Assembly: GCF_009363095.1 (NCBI RefSeq)
Contig: NZ_CP045295.1
Span: 5,361,001 to 5,425,000, forward strand
Reading direction: 5' to 3'
DNA length: 64,000 nucleotides
Origin: Paenibacillus cellulositrophicus
GTDB lineage: Bacteria > Bacillota > Bacilli > Paenibacillales > Paenibacillaceae
Part shown: positions 8,797-16,421 of the stretch, one piece after another
How the letters are laid out: the number at the start of each line of letters is the position of its first letter
Numbering within the stretch: position 1 is the stretch's first letter
Notes under the pieces: generated by a model
Seen by the model: the letters and a program-made list of their open reading frames with translations, nothing else
The model's database searches: none
Told to the model about the DNA's origin: nothing
Program-made: the position numbers and the translations under genes

Positions 8797-8838
8797 AAAG
8801 AACCGCCACTCGGGGATTATCCGGGGTGGCGGTTCTTT
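8797..8838. terminator. Bidirectional terminator between convergent genes
   Basis: AAAGAACCGCCAC (8797-8809) and GTGGCGGTTCTTT (8826-8838) form a perfect 13-bp stem. It serves the MATE gene on the + strand. It also lies within the last codons of the convergent gene at 8817-9446, whose C-terminal residues KNRHPG are encoded by the stem. Confidence 0.85.
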
Positions 8839-9446
8839 GTGCTGGCGCCGAACAGGGACAGGTATGCCGAGGAGCGGCGGATCAAGGCGCGGGTATCCGT
8901 CGGGAACTCCCGGCCGAGCAGCGGGAGGCGGTTGACGGGAGCATTCGCCTGGACTTCCGTATCAAGGTCAACCGTCAGGCCGGAGATCGCAAGCGACGTT
9001 CCTCCCCCGATGCGCAGCGATGCTGCGGCTCCTTTGGCGTAAGCCGTACGGTTTATCTCGATAAGGCCGGCATCAAGGGATCTTCCCATGTGTTCGGCTG
9101 TTATGCGCGCGGTATGCTGCTCCAGGCGTGATCTGACATCAAGCAGCGCCATCAGCGCGAGCGGGTATTGATTGTGGTCCGGCTGCTTCAGAATGTTCAT
9201 GGCCGTCGCGGTGATGGCTTCTTCCAGCGTTAGGCCGCAAATATAACGCAGGCAGCAGCCCCACCGTACCAAGTCGAAGGCTTGCTTGCCTGAGCACAGC
9301 AGGCCCTCGGCAAGCCCTTCTTCTCCCGAGTAAGGCAGCTTTACAATGCCGATCCGGCAATTTTCCAGCCAGCCCAGGCTGTGGTGCTGGTACCTTGGAA
9401 GATCGATTTCAAACAGTTCGATGGTGGAGATTAAAGCCCGGTTCAT
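8817..9446 (-). CDS. Unrecognised protein, possible enolase-superfamily-like N-terminal fold
   Basis: A 209-aa protein that I do not recognise. The frame is open upstream to 9650, but an ideal SD (AAGGAGG, 8 bases before) fixes the ATG at 9446. The beginning (ISTIELFEIDLPRYQHHSLGWLENCRIGIVKLPYSGEEGLAEG) loosely resembles the capping domain of muconate-lactonising/o-succinylbenzoate-synthase enzymes. There is no barrel domain with the metal-binding Asp/Glu/Asp set, and the length is half that of those enzymes. The middle is rich in Ala/Leu helices (LTLEEAITATAMNILKQP). The gene is monocistronic, and its 3' end is embedded in the shared terminator. Confidence 0.55.
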   Translation of the reverse strand: MNRALISTIELFEIDLPRYQHHSLGWLENCRIGIVKLPYSGEEGLAEGLLCSGKQAFDLVRWGCCLRYICGLTLEEAITATAMNILKQPDHNQYPLALMALLDVRSRLEQHTARITAEHMGRSLDAGLIEINRTAYAKGAAASLRIGGGTSLAISGLTVDLDTEVQANAPVNRLPLLGREFPTDTRALIRRSSAYLSLFGASTKNRHPG

Positions 9447-9931
9447 CGTGACATCCTCCTTGACCGTGATTTCATGGATACTCCCTGCCGCCTTGTTCCG
9501 GATCGACACGGCCAGTAGGGTTCCATACATGTGTCCGATTGGTAAACTATCCGCATCATACGTCCAAGGGATATCTTTGGCAAGAAGACGAGGCGGATTT
9601 TTCGGATCAAAACCAGCATCTTTCCAGCGCAAAGTCCAAAATTCCGGCAAAAAGCCGCTTTTTTTCAGCCTAGCGGCTTCAGCCCTATTCCGGCATTATA
9701 TTCCGATCCAATGGGCGGGTTCAGCCATTTGAATGGCTTTCAGCCTTCAGTTATCCAGCAAAGCTAAGGAAAGCGGTAGGAAAGGCCGTAAAACAATGAT
9801 TCCTACGGATTAGGACCCGTTTTCCCATCAGATCCCCAAATAAAGCAGGGAATCGTATCGTTTCCCTGCTTTACAGTTCGCCGTCCCAGGCGTATATTCA
9901 TTTCATCATCCAATAGAGTAAGATTTGCGAC
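9447..9931. other. Intergenic stretch before the riboswitches
   Basis: No convincing gene. It holds the upstream region of the reverse gene at 9446. It also holds a hairpin AAGCCGCT/AGCGGCTT (9652-9659, 9672-9679), a GTAGGAA/TTCCTAC pair near 9770-9812, and the strong hairpin at 9842-9872. Any promoter for the riboswitch transcript should lie here, but I could not place one. Confidence 0.5.
9842..9872. terminator. Strong hairpin, possible terminator
   Basis: AAAGCAGGGAA (9842-9852) and TTTCCCTGCTTT (9861-9872) pair over about 11 bp. No long T tract follows on either strand. It may insulate the riboswitch region or be part of its extended 5' leader. Confidence 0.4.
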
Positions 9932-10140
9932 TTGATGAACGCTGAATTTTCCGATGAAAAGCGGGGGAACCAATCGCAGTCCTCGTCCCACGGAGCTTTA
10001 TGCTGGGGCTTGCGGCTTGCAGGGGTGAATCGGAGGCAGGATAATGCCTGTTTCCGTAGGGCTACTCTCACGGCCCGAATCCGTCAGCTAACCTCGTAAG
10101 CGTAGTTGAGAGCGGAGGAAACTGTGATTTGACGCATCAA
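9932..10140 (+). promoter_or_regulatory. c-di-AMP riboswitch (ydaO-yuaA class), copy 1
   Basis: The conserved ydaO-yuaA strings occur in order: GCTGAATTTT, GCGGGGGAACCA (about 9961), GGGGTGAATC (about 10022), TAGGGCTACTC, then CCGAATCCGTCAGCTAACC and TCGTAAGCG, ending in GAGAGCGGA. TTGATG (9932-9937) and CATCAA (10135-10140) can close P1. This class binds two c-di-AMP molecules and usually switches expression off. Its 3' strand abuts an intrinsic terminator, as expected of a transcription-control switch. Confidence 0.9.
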
Positions 10141-10165
10141 CACAGGGTATCTGCTCTGTGTTTTT
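10139..10165 (+). terminator. Expression-platform terminator of riboswitch 1
   Basis: AACACAG (10139-10145) pairs with CTGTGTT (10156-10162), followed by a T run. The 5' arm overlaps the last two bases of the riboswitch P1 strand, so aptamer folding and termination can be linked. Confidence 0.8.
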
Positions 10166-10197
10166 CTGTGCGCTCATTTTGAAGGATGAAGCGTGTA

Positions 10198-10380
10198 CAT
10201 GGAATATGTCTATTCGCTGAATTTCCGCCGGAGGGCGGAAAGCGGGGGAACCGGTCGTGTCTGCAGCATCCGCTGCGGCCATATGGGGTGAATCTCGAAA
10301 GTGATGAGTAGGGCTACTCTTTGGCCCGAATCCGTCAGCTAACCACGCAAGCGTGTTAAGAGAGGCAGCTGTTATTCATG
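10198..10380 (+). promoter_or_regulatory. c-di-AMP riboswitch (ydaO-yuaA class), copy 2
   Basis: A second full aptamer in the same orientation: CGCTGAATTTCC, GCGGGGGAACCG, GGGGTGAATC, TAGGGCTACTC, CCGAATCCGTCAGCTAACC, then CACGCAAGCGTG and AAGAGAGG. CATGGAATA (10198-10206) can pair with TATTCATG (10373-10380) with one bulge as P1. The variable stems differ from copy 1, while the core is almost identical. It starts only 33 bases after the first terminator. Confidence 0.9.
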
Positions 10381-10412
10381 CAGATGGCAAGGCTTATTCG
10401 GCCTTGGATTTG

Positions 10413-10452
10413 GAAGCATGGAAGAGTGTCCTCTTTCCGGTGCTTCTTTTTT
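10413..10452 (+). terminator. Expression-platform terminator of riboswitch 2
   Basis: GAAGCATGGAAGAG pairs with CTCTTTCCGGTGCTTC, followed by six T (10447-10452). A second small hairpin (CAAGGC/GCCTTG, about 10388-10405) between the aptamer and this stem may act as an anti-terminator element. Confidence 0.8.
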
Positions 10453-10552
10453 GTTGTTTAAACAAAGAGAAGCATCGATTCCCAAGCGGGCGGCGCCCGC
10501 GATTTTGCACAAACAGAGAAAACAGGTTATTTGGGAGAGAGGAGAACATGAA

Positions 10553-11368
10553 GTGCCTCAGATACAAGTAAACGGAACCACGTTATATTATGAAATTCAC
10601 GGCAGCGGCACGCCCATCGTGTTCATTCACGGGCATTTGTCGTCCCATCATATGTTTGAGCCCCAGGTCGAATATTTCAGCAAGCGGGCAAAGGTGATTG
10701 TACTGGACCTCCGGGGTTACGGCAATTCGGGGAAGCTTGACGTGGAGGTCGGGCACATTATGGAAACCCAATGCAGCGATTTGTGCGAGCTGCTCAATAA
10801 GCTGCATATTTCGCAGGCGACGCTTGTCGGCTGTTCCAGCGGAAGCGTGCTCGCCCAGACGTTTGCCGCCCTTCATCCGGACCGGGTCAGCGCCCTGGTA
10901 CTCGTAGACAGCTACTTCGCCGGATGCTTCGGGAAAAAGAACCATTTGCTGAATATTTGCGAGGCGTGCAGTTGGCTGTCTTATTATTTGCCTGCGGAGT
11001 TTTTCCTAAGGTCGCTGCGGGTGACGTATAACCGGTGGAGACCGGTCTACAGCATCCTCCGCAAGGAACTGTACCACAAGCGGCCGACAGAGTCGATCAA
11101 GCAGCGCATGGAGCTGCTGCGTATGGAGATGCCGGCCAATTTGGCACGGCTGCCGATGCCTGTGCTGTGCGTCGCAGGCAGCCAAAGCGAGTGGTTCGTC
11201 AAGCAAATGCAGCGGGCGGCCACCCTGTTCCGGCATGTGCAGCTGGCGACGATCGAGGATGCGATGTACCCGACCCATTTATGCCAGCCCCATGCATTCA
11301 ACCGCATGCTGCTGGACTTTTTGATGGACCAGCATATTTACCGGACCCGGGAAGCCTATGGAGGATAG
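10553..11368 (+). CDS. Alpha/beta hydrolase under tandem c-di-AMP riboswitches
   Basis: A 271-aa alpha/beta-hydrolase fold protein. The oxyanion HG is in VFIHGHLSSHHMFEPQ, then VIVLDLRGYGNSGK. The nucleophile elbow is GCSSGS (a Ser within LVGCSSGSVLAQTFAALHPDRV), with the catalytic Asp probably in the LCVAGSQSEWFV/ATIEDAMYP region and the final His in PTHLCQPHAFNRML. The frame is open to 10418 inside the terminator. The true start is GTG at 10553, with AGAGAGGAGA 8-10 bases before. The product starts PQIQVNGTTLYYEIHGSG, as usual for the family. Substrate unknown. It is the only gene before the terminator at 11442, so it appears to be the riboswitch target. Confidence 0.85.
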   Translation: MPQIQVNGTTLYYEIHGSGTPIVFIHGHLSSHHMFEPQVEYFSKRAKVIVLDLRGYGNSGKLDVEVGHIMETQCSDLCELLNKLHISQATLVGCSSGSVLAQTFAALHPDRVSALVLVDSYFAGCFGKKNHLLNICEACSWLSYYLPAEFFLRSLRVTYNRWRPVYSILRKELYHKRPTESIKQRMELLRMEMPANLARLPMPVLCVAGSQSEWFVKQMQRAATLFRHVQLATIEDAMYPTHLCQPHAFNRMLLDFLMDQHIYRTREAYGG

Positions 11369-11441
11369 CCCGCGTTCATGGGATTTGCCTCGTGGGAAGA
11401 AAATCGCATCTTGAATCGCACTGGCCCTAACCAAACGATCT

Positions 11442-11517
11442 ACTCGCTGTATTAGGCAGCAAGTTAACCGCCCGTTAAGAAGGCGGTTAACTGAGCTCTA
11501 GCGAGTATTCGTTTTTT
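11442..11517 (+). terminator. Terminator after the alpha/beta hydrolase
   Basis: The outer stem is ACTCGCT (11442-11448) with AGCGAGT (11500-11506). The inner perfect stem is GTTAACCGCC/GGCGGTTAAC (11463-11472, 11482-11491). Six T follow at 11512-11517. Confidence 0.75.
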
Positions 11518-11529
11518 CAATGAGACTGA

Positions 11530-12375
11530 TTATATTAAAAAAGGAGGGATGAACCGTCCATCAATATCGGTGAATCCGTATTCCTGGGCAAGATCACCAA
11601 CTTGTAGTACCAGTCCGTTTTTCTGTTTCACTTCATCATCCCCAGCCAGGGCTGACACCGCTCGCCCTACGTAATACGGCGACTCCGTGTGTTTCAGAGC
11701 ATCAAACTCCTTCCAATGAGCTTCATCTGTACCGAAGTTCCTTAATACCAGTTCTGTTCTCATCCAGCCAGGGGAGACCGCTACCACGGTTATTTCAGTG
11801 CTTTTGAGATCATGAGCTAATCCGAGCACTGAGCGGTTAATGGTATTCTTGGCGAGGTCGTAATAGAAAGTTCCTAAATACTTATCCTGATCCTGAAACG
11901 TGGTATGTACGATCAATCCAGAATCAGCTTCCAGCATAAGCGGAATCGCATAATGGTTTGTCGCTATTTGAAGGCGTACTCCACTCTGAAACATAGCATC
12001 CCACATGTTCAGCGGATATTCCCAGAATGGTTTGGATTGTAAATTCACTTCCAAGTCATGCAGTCCCCAGACGTTATTCACAAGGATATGGAGCCGTCCT
12101 TGTTCCTGTCGGATTCTCTCGATCAAAGCTTGTGTATCCTCATCACGGGTATGATCGCAACGACATGCGTACGCCTCTCCTCCATGACTTCGAATCTCCT
12201 CCACAGTTTCATCGATACTGCCTGGAAAACCGTGTGTAGTCGTCCCTCGTAAACTTCTTCCGGATACATAAACTACTGCTCCGGCTTTCCCAAGTTCAAC
12301 GGCAATCCCTCGTCCTGCTCCCCGGCTTCCTCCGGTTACGAGAGCGATTTTCCCAGCGAGTCTTTTCAAGTTCAT
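11530..12375 (-). CDS. SDR family oxidoreductase, DHRS1-like
   Basis: A 281-aa short-chain dehydrogenase. The NAD(P)-binding motif is TGGSRGAGRG, with VNNVWG in place of NNAG. KPFWEYPLNMWDAMFQSGVR and the C-terminal GLVLQVGDLAQEYGFTDIDGR match the DHRS1 branch. The YxxxK pair is present (YYDLAKN). The catalytic Ser is replaced by Thr in GLIVHTTFQDQDKY, so activity may be altered. An AAGGAG SD sits close to the ATG. The base composition looks lower in GC than the flanking genes, and the gene is alone on its strand, which hints at acquisition. Reaction unknown. Confidence 0.85.
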   Translation of the reverse strand: MNLKRLAGKIALVTGGSRGAGRGIAVELGKAGAVVYVSGRSLRGTTTHGFPGSIDETVEEIRSHGGEAYACRCDHTRDEDTQALIERIRQEQGRLHILVNNVWGLHDLEVNLQSKPFWEYPLNMWDAMFQSGVRLQIATNHYAIPLMLEADSGLIVHTTFQDQDKYLGTFYYDLAKNTINRSVLGLAHDLKSTEITVVAVSPGWMRTELVLRNFGTDEAHWKEFDALKHTESPYYVGRAVSALAGDDEVKQKNGLVLQVGDLAQEYGFTDIDGRFIPPFLI

Positions 12376-12545
12376 CTACTCCTTCGCAGTTATTTATTTC
12401 ATCATACTAAAGTAATATGTCATTAACTGTCGTATTTGAGGATAACGATTGATTATTGGAATAAATGAAAAGGCAAGCTTGAAAGTTAGGCTTTGGCTAA
12501 TTTGTTATTTGCGGCTATATCGATAAAATACGTTATGGGAATCTG

Positions 12546-12568
12546 GGCTGCGGTGTGCAGCCTTTTTT
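12546..12568 (+). terminator. Orphan terminator upstream of csaA
   Basis: GGCTGC/GCAGCC with a 5-base loop and six T (12563-12568). No + strand gene lies between this and the terminator at 11517. It may end an unknown small transcript or be a relic of a gene displaced by the SDR gene. Confidence 0.65.
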
Positions 12569-12584
12569 AGGTTGGTGAAAGTGC

Positions 12585-12612
12585 TTGTGCCATCGACAGG
12601 CAGGGATATAAT
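12585..12612 (+). promoter_or_regulatory. Predicted csaA promoter
   Basis: TTGTGC (12585-12590), a 16-base spacer and TATAAT (12607-12612), about 40 bases before the GTG start. Confidence 0.55.
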
Positions 12613-12650
12613 GGAGAGATACAATCATGGCATATGAAGGAGGAAAAGTT

Positions 12651-12980
12651 GTGGCAACCATCGAAGATTTGATGAAGCTGGACATTCGCATCGGAACGGT
12701 GGTCAAGGCGGAGCCTTTTCCGGAGGCGCGCAAGCCGGCGATCAAGCTGAGCATTGATTTCGGGGAGCTTGGGGTCAAGCGTTCCTCGGCCCAGATTACG
12801 AGAAGGTATACCCCGGAGCAGCTGGTCGGCCGCCAGGTGGCCGCCGTCGTTAATTTTCCCGTGCGGCGGATTGCCGGATATGAATCGGAAGTGCTCGTTC
12901 TCGGCGGAGTTCCGGAAGAGGGCGATGTGGTGCTGCTGGCCCCTGATGTGCCTGTCGGCAACGGCACGCCCATTGCTTGA
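12651..12980 (+). CDS. csaA: CsaA, tRNA-binding-domain chaperone-like protein
   Basis: A 109-aa protein that aligns over its length with Bacillus CsaA (about 110 aa). It shows TIEDLMKLDIRIGTVVKAEPFPEARKPAIKLSIDFG, then RSSAQITRRYTPEQLVGRQVAAVVNFPVRRIAG and SEVLVLGGVPEEGDVVLLAPD. The OB-fold tRNA-binding domain fills it. CsaA is a cytosolic dimer proposed to aid secretion and to bind tRNA. A frame with ATG at 12627 exists, but AAGGAGG lies inside it and serves the GTG at 12651, giving the standard N-terminus. The DinB-like gene follows 30 bases later and may share the transcript. Confidence 0.93.
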   Translation: MATIEDLMKLDIRIGTVVKAEPFPEARKPAIKLSIDFGELGVKRSSAQITRRYTPEQLVGRQVAAVVNFPVRRIAGYESEVLVLGGVPEEGDVVLLAPDVPVGNGTPIA

Positions 12981-13010
12981 ACATTTTACAAAACGAAAGG
13001 ATGGATACCG

Positions 13011-13523
13011 ATGATTCTGCGCCCAGCGAAGGAAGACTACAACGAAGGTTTTGCCAAGTATGTCTCTCTCGTACCTGAGGGGAACCTCGAGGAGATTCTG
13101 AACGGGTCTCTGAACCGGACGACCGCGTTTTTTTCTGCACTGACGGAAGAAAAGGGGAACTATCGCTATGCGCCAGGCAAATGGAGCTTGAAAGAGGTGC
13201 TCGGCCATATTACGGATAATGAGCGCATCATGTGCTACAGGCTGCTCCGCATCGCCAGGGGGGACATCACGCCTTTGACCGGCTATGACGAGGAAGTGCT
13301 GATGGAAGGCGCAGCCTTCGACCGTTTCTCCATCGCCGAGCTTCTCGAGGATTTCGCCGCGGTTCGCCGATCCACGCTGACGCTGCTGCGGAGCATTCCG
13401 GACGAGGCCTGGACCCGCAAAGGTATCGTGAACGGTTATGATTCCACCGCCGCCGCTTGGGCGTATATTCTGACCGGACATGAAATCCACCATTATAACG
13501 TGATCCAGGAAAGATACATATAA
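13011..13523 (+). CDS. DinB family protein
   Basis: A 170-aa four-helix-bundle protein of the DinB/YfiT superfamily. The three metal-binding His positions fit GKWSLKEVLGHITDNERIM (first His) and the C-terminal TGHEIHHYNVIQERY (second and third). Members include thiol-dependent transferases and DNA-damage-induced proteins; the activity cannot be told here. The ATG has AAAGGATGG upstream. It probably follows csaA in one transcript. Confidence 0.85.
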   Translation: MILRPAKEDYNEGFAKYVSLVPEGNLEEILNGSLNRTTAFFSALTEEKGNYRYAPGKWSLKEVLGHITDNERIMCYRLLRIARGDITPLTGYDEEVLMEGAAFDRFSIAELLEDFAAVRRSTLTLLRSIPDEAWTRKGIVNGYDSTAAAWAYILTGHEIHHYNVIQERYI

Positions 13524-13581
13524 CTTCCCAAGGGTCAAAATTGGGCCGATTGCCGGCCATGCTGCGCGCCTCCAGCTCGCA

Positions 13582-14460
13582 CTATGATTTGAGGCGCTCC
13601 TCGGCAAGATGAATAAAAGCCTGCGCAGCATGGCCCAAATATTTATCCGCCCGGTAAATGATGCTCATTTCCCTGTAGGGCGGATCATCATGGATGGGGA
13701 GTAACCGCAGCTTCGGATCGCCGATGGCTTCGACGAGCGTGGGCGTCTGAACGGTAACCCCCATGTTTTCCCGGACAAAGCGGAAGAGCGAAGGGTTGGA
13801 CGTCGTTTCCACGACGATGTCCAGGTTAAACCCGTTCTTCCGGCAGTATTGCTCAACGAGCTCCCTTCCCCAGAACCCCTTGGGATACATAATGATCGGC
13901 AGGCCGTTCAGTTCAGTTAGGGAGACCGACTCCCTTCCGGCCAGCTCGTGTTCGGCAGATACTACCACGCCGTACTCCTCCCGGGGCAGGGACCGGACCA
14001 CCAGCCGGTTGTCGTAAAGCGGCTTGAGCGAGATGCCGATATCGATTTCTGTACTAAGGACGAGGTCCGCCACATCGACGGCCGAGACGATCTTCAGCCG
14101 GACGTTCGGATACCGGTTGCGGAAATCGATGAACATCGGGGTCAGGCGGAAATCGAGCTCGGAAGGCAGCACGCCGACGCCGAGCGTACCGCCCTGGTGA
14201 TGGCGAAGTTCGCCGATCTCCAGCTTGGCGTTCTGCAAATTTTGAAAAATTCCCCTTGCCTGCTTAAGCAGGACTGAGCCCGCATCGGTCACCGCAATCC
14301 GTTTGCCGATGCGGTCAAACAGAGGCATACCGACCTCCTCCTCCAAGGCTTTAATCTGCAGGCTTAAATTCGGCTGGGAGATGCCGAGCTTATCTGCAGC
14401 CCTCGTAAAATGCAGCTCCTCGCAAACGGCCACGAAATACTCCAGTTGTCTCAGTTCCAA
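13582..14460 (-). CDS. LysR family transcriptional regulator, divergent to a CynX-type MFS
   Basis: A 292-aa LysR protein. The N-terminal HTH is MELRQLEYFVAVCEELHFTRAADKLGISQPNLSLQIKALEEEVGMPLFDR. The C-terminal effector domain contains VGVLPSELDFRLTPMFIDFRNRYPNV, a type common in regulators of efflux or cyanate-type transporters. The TTG start at 14460 has AGGAGG 8 bases before. It is transcribed divergently from the MFS gene at 14644. The palindrome between them (14546-14560) carries the LysR T-N11-A signature, so it likely controls that gene and itself. Confidence 0.9.
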   Translation of the reverse strand: MELRQLEYFVAVCEELHFTRAADKLGISQPNLSLQIKALEEEVGMPLFDRIGKRIAVTDAGSVLLKQARGIFQNLQNAKLEIGELRHHQGGTLGVGVLPSELDFRLTPMFIDFRNRYPNVRLKIVSAVDVADLVLSTEIDIGISLKPLYDNRLVVRSLPREEYGVVVSAEHELAGRESVSLTELNGLPIIMYPKGFWGRELVEQYCRKNGFNLDIVVETTSNPSLFRFVRENMGVTVQTPTLVEAIGDPKLRLLPIHDDPPYREMSIIYRADKYLGHAAQAFIHLAEERLKS

Positions 14461-14545
14461 GTTATTTCCTCCTGTTCATGAACAATAGATCACGGCGCAC
14501 CGAAGTATAAGTAAACCCTAGAATGTGTGAAAACACGGATTTATC

Positions 14546-14560
14546 ATTTGTATAACAAAT
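14546..14560. promoter_or_regulatory. LysR-type operator (T-N11-A palindrome)
   Basis: ATTTGTATAACAAAT is a perfect 15-base palindrome in the divergent LysR/MFS intergenic region. A wider TTATCA/TGATAA pair (14541-14546, 14583-14588) frames it. Confidence 0.65.
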
Positions 14561-14643
14561 TATTATTATAATTTCAATATAATTGATAAATGATCCCGCT
14601 CCCATTAAGATGTGATCAAATCGATCTGAGGGAGAGAGAAATA

Positions 14644-15864
14644 ATGAGAAAACCTTCACTGTTTATGATGGCTGTCGCCTTCATTTTGGCCTCTTTAAAT
14701 ATGCGGCCCGCAATGAATTCCATCTCGCCCATGCTGCAAGCCATCCAGCGGGATTTGGGCATGAGCGCGTTGTCGGCAAGTCTGCTTACGTCCATTCCGG
14801 TGCTGTGCATGGGGATATTTCCGGCTTTTGCGGTCAAACTGGGCCAGCGTGCCGGGCTGGAGCGCGTCATCGGCTGGTCGATTGCGGTCATCGGCGCCGG
14901 TACGGTGCTGAGATGGTTCACCGGGTCGTCAGCATACCTGCTGCTAACCACCGTTCTGTCCGGGCTCGGGATCGCTGCGGCAGGTCCGCTGCTGTCCGGG
15001 TTCATTAAGCAGCATTTTCCCGCCAAGGTGCCCGTCATGATTTCGCTCTATACCGTCTCCATGGCGGTCGGAGCCGCGCTCGCATCGGGATTGTCCCTGC
15101 CTTTATCGGTCCGGGCCCATTCGTGGCAGGAATCGCTGGCGGTTTGGGCTATCCTCGCTGCCGTCGCCCTGCCGGTATGGTGGTGGTCGGTTCTCCGTCA
15201 TACCCGTCGGCCTGCCCGTGCGGAGCGCTCGGCAAGGGCGGCCGGACTTCCCTGGAACAGCGCCAAAGCATGGGCTCTCACGCTGTCCTTTGGCCTGCTC
15301 GCTGTTCTGTTCTTTTCGGTCACGGCTTGGCTGCCGCCGGTCGTGGAACATATGGGATACGGCAAAGACTATGCGGCGAACATGCTTGTCCTGTTCTCCC
15401 TGACACAGATCCCCGTCGGCCTCCTGTTTCCGCACTTGCTCCGGCGTCTGCCTTCCCGACGCTTCTGGCTGGCGCTGGGCGCACTGTCGATGGCTGCTGG
15501 CTTCCTGATGCTCTGGATGTCCGTGACGCCGTGGCTGGCGGCGATTCTGATCGGCATCGGCCCCGGCGTGCTGTTCCCGGTCAATCTGATGATGCCGATC
15601 GAAGCGGTAGGCGATGCTCAGCAGGCGACGGCCTGGTCGGCCATGACCCAATCGGTGGGATACGTGATTGGCGCGATGGGACCGATGCTGCTTGGCGTGA
15701 TCCACGACGCTGCCGGCAGCTATACGCTGCTCATCCCGGTGCTGCTGGCCGTCACGCTGGCCATGGCGGGGGTTCAGCAGCTGGCTGCGAAACCCGGAGC
15801 GGCGAAGGTGCTAAACAAGCAGCGGGCGAAGGAAAAGGAAACAGCCCTTCCCTTGGCAGAGTAA
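14644..15864 (+). CDS. CynX/NimT-type MFS transporter
   Basis: A 406-aa protein with about twelve transmembrane segments. It opens MRKPSLFMMAVAFILASLNMRPAMNSISPMLQAIQRDLGMS, the signature of the CynX/NimT (cyanate/nitroimidazole) MFS branch (LRPAITxVxPLL). The frame is open to 14590, but GAGGGAGAG precedes the ATG at 14644. Substrate unknown. It is divergent from a LysR gene with a shared T-N11-A palindrome. A weak hairpin GCCCTTCCC/GGAAAGGGC overlaps its stop codon. Confidence 0.88.
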   Translation: MRKPSLFMMAVAFILASLNMRPAMNSISPMLQAIQRDLGMSALSASLLTSIPVLCMGIFPAFAVKLGQRAGLERVIGWSIAVIGAGTVLRWFTGSSAYLLLTTVLSGLGIAAAGPLLSGFIKQHFPAKVPVMISLYTVSMAVGAALASGLSLPLSVRAHSWQESLAVWAILAAVALPVWWWSVLRHTRRPARAERSARAAGLPWNSAKAWALTLSFGLLAVLFFSVTAWLPPVVEHMGYGKDYAANMLVLFSLTQIPVGLLFPHLLRRLPSRRFWLALGALSMAAGFLMLWMSVTPWLAAILIGIGPGVLFPVNLMMPIEAVGDAQQATAWSAMTQSVGYVIGAMGPMLLGVIHDAAGSYTLLIPVLLAVTLAMAGVQQLAAKPGAAKVLNKQRAKEKETALPLAE

Positions 15865-15932
15865 GGAAAGGGCCGTCGATGACGGAGCATCAGCCTGCCG
15901 GCTGGCAGTATAGATCGGGACGGGGGCAGGCT

Positions 15933-16274
15933 TTAGCAGAGGACCTCGACCGTAAACCCGCCCGGTGCCTCGACGTAGAACGTATACCCGTGCGCATGCT
16001 GCGGAGGCTTGACATCGTATCCGTCCTCCAGCAGCTTTTGGTTGATGCGGTCGACCTGCTCCTCGGTCTGCTGGGGAAAGCCAACGTGGAACGTTTTGGG
16101 GTACTGCACCTCACGACCCTTCATCAGCGTCAGCACAAACCCGTCATCATCGAAGAGCACCGCGAAGTTGTCGCCGCGGGCCGCCCGGCACTCCAGTCCG
16201 AAATAAGTTTCCAGAAAGGCCCGTGACGCCGCCACATCGGTCACCGTTAAATTCAAATGGTTGATTTTCATCAT
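15933..16274 (-). CDS. VOC (glyoxalase/bleomycin-resistance/dioxygenase) family protein
   Basis: A 113-aa single-domain VOC protein. It shows MKINHLNLTVTDVAASRAFLETYFGLE, the internal FAVLFDDDGFVLTLMKG, FHVGFPQQTEEQVDRINQKLLEDGYDV and the C-terminal YTFYVEAPGGFTVEVLC. Metal-ligand His and Glu positions are present (NHLNLTV, TFHVGF, FTVEV). The function within the superfamily cannot be specified. Two ATGs stand in tandem at 16274/16271 after AAAGGA. It converges with the MFS gene. Confidence 0.85.
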   Translation of the reverse strand: MMKINHLNLTVTDVAASRAFLETYFGLECRAARGDNFAVLFDDDGFVLTLMKGREVQYPKTFHVGFPQQTEEQVDRINQKLLEDGYDVKPPQHAHGYTFYVEAPGGFTVEVLC

Positions 16275-16421
16275 TACCGCCGTCCTTTCAAAATGGGATG
16301 ACTTTCTTTGCTTACCCCCTTATTATATGACCTTTATGCAAGTGATAAGGTTTCGGTATAATGGGGGTTAAAAGAGGTGGGGTTCACGATAAAAACCCGT
16401 CACCTGGCAGGAGGCATCGGT

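Noticed and set aside
8817..9446. o-succinylbenzoate synthase or muconate cycloisomerase
   Set aside because: Too short and without the barrel metal ligands; only a faint resemblance at the N-terminus.
10418..10552. Longer start for the alpha/beta hydrolase
   Set aside because: It would begin inside the riboswitch 2 terminator stem and add 45 residues absent from the family; the SD at 10535-10544 supports GTG 10553.
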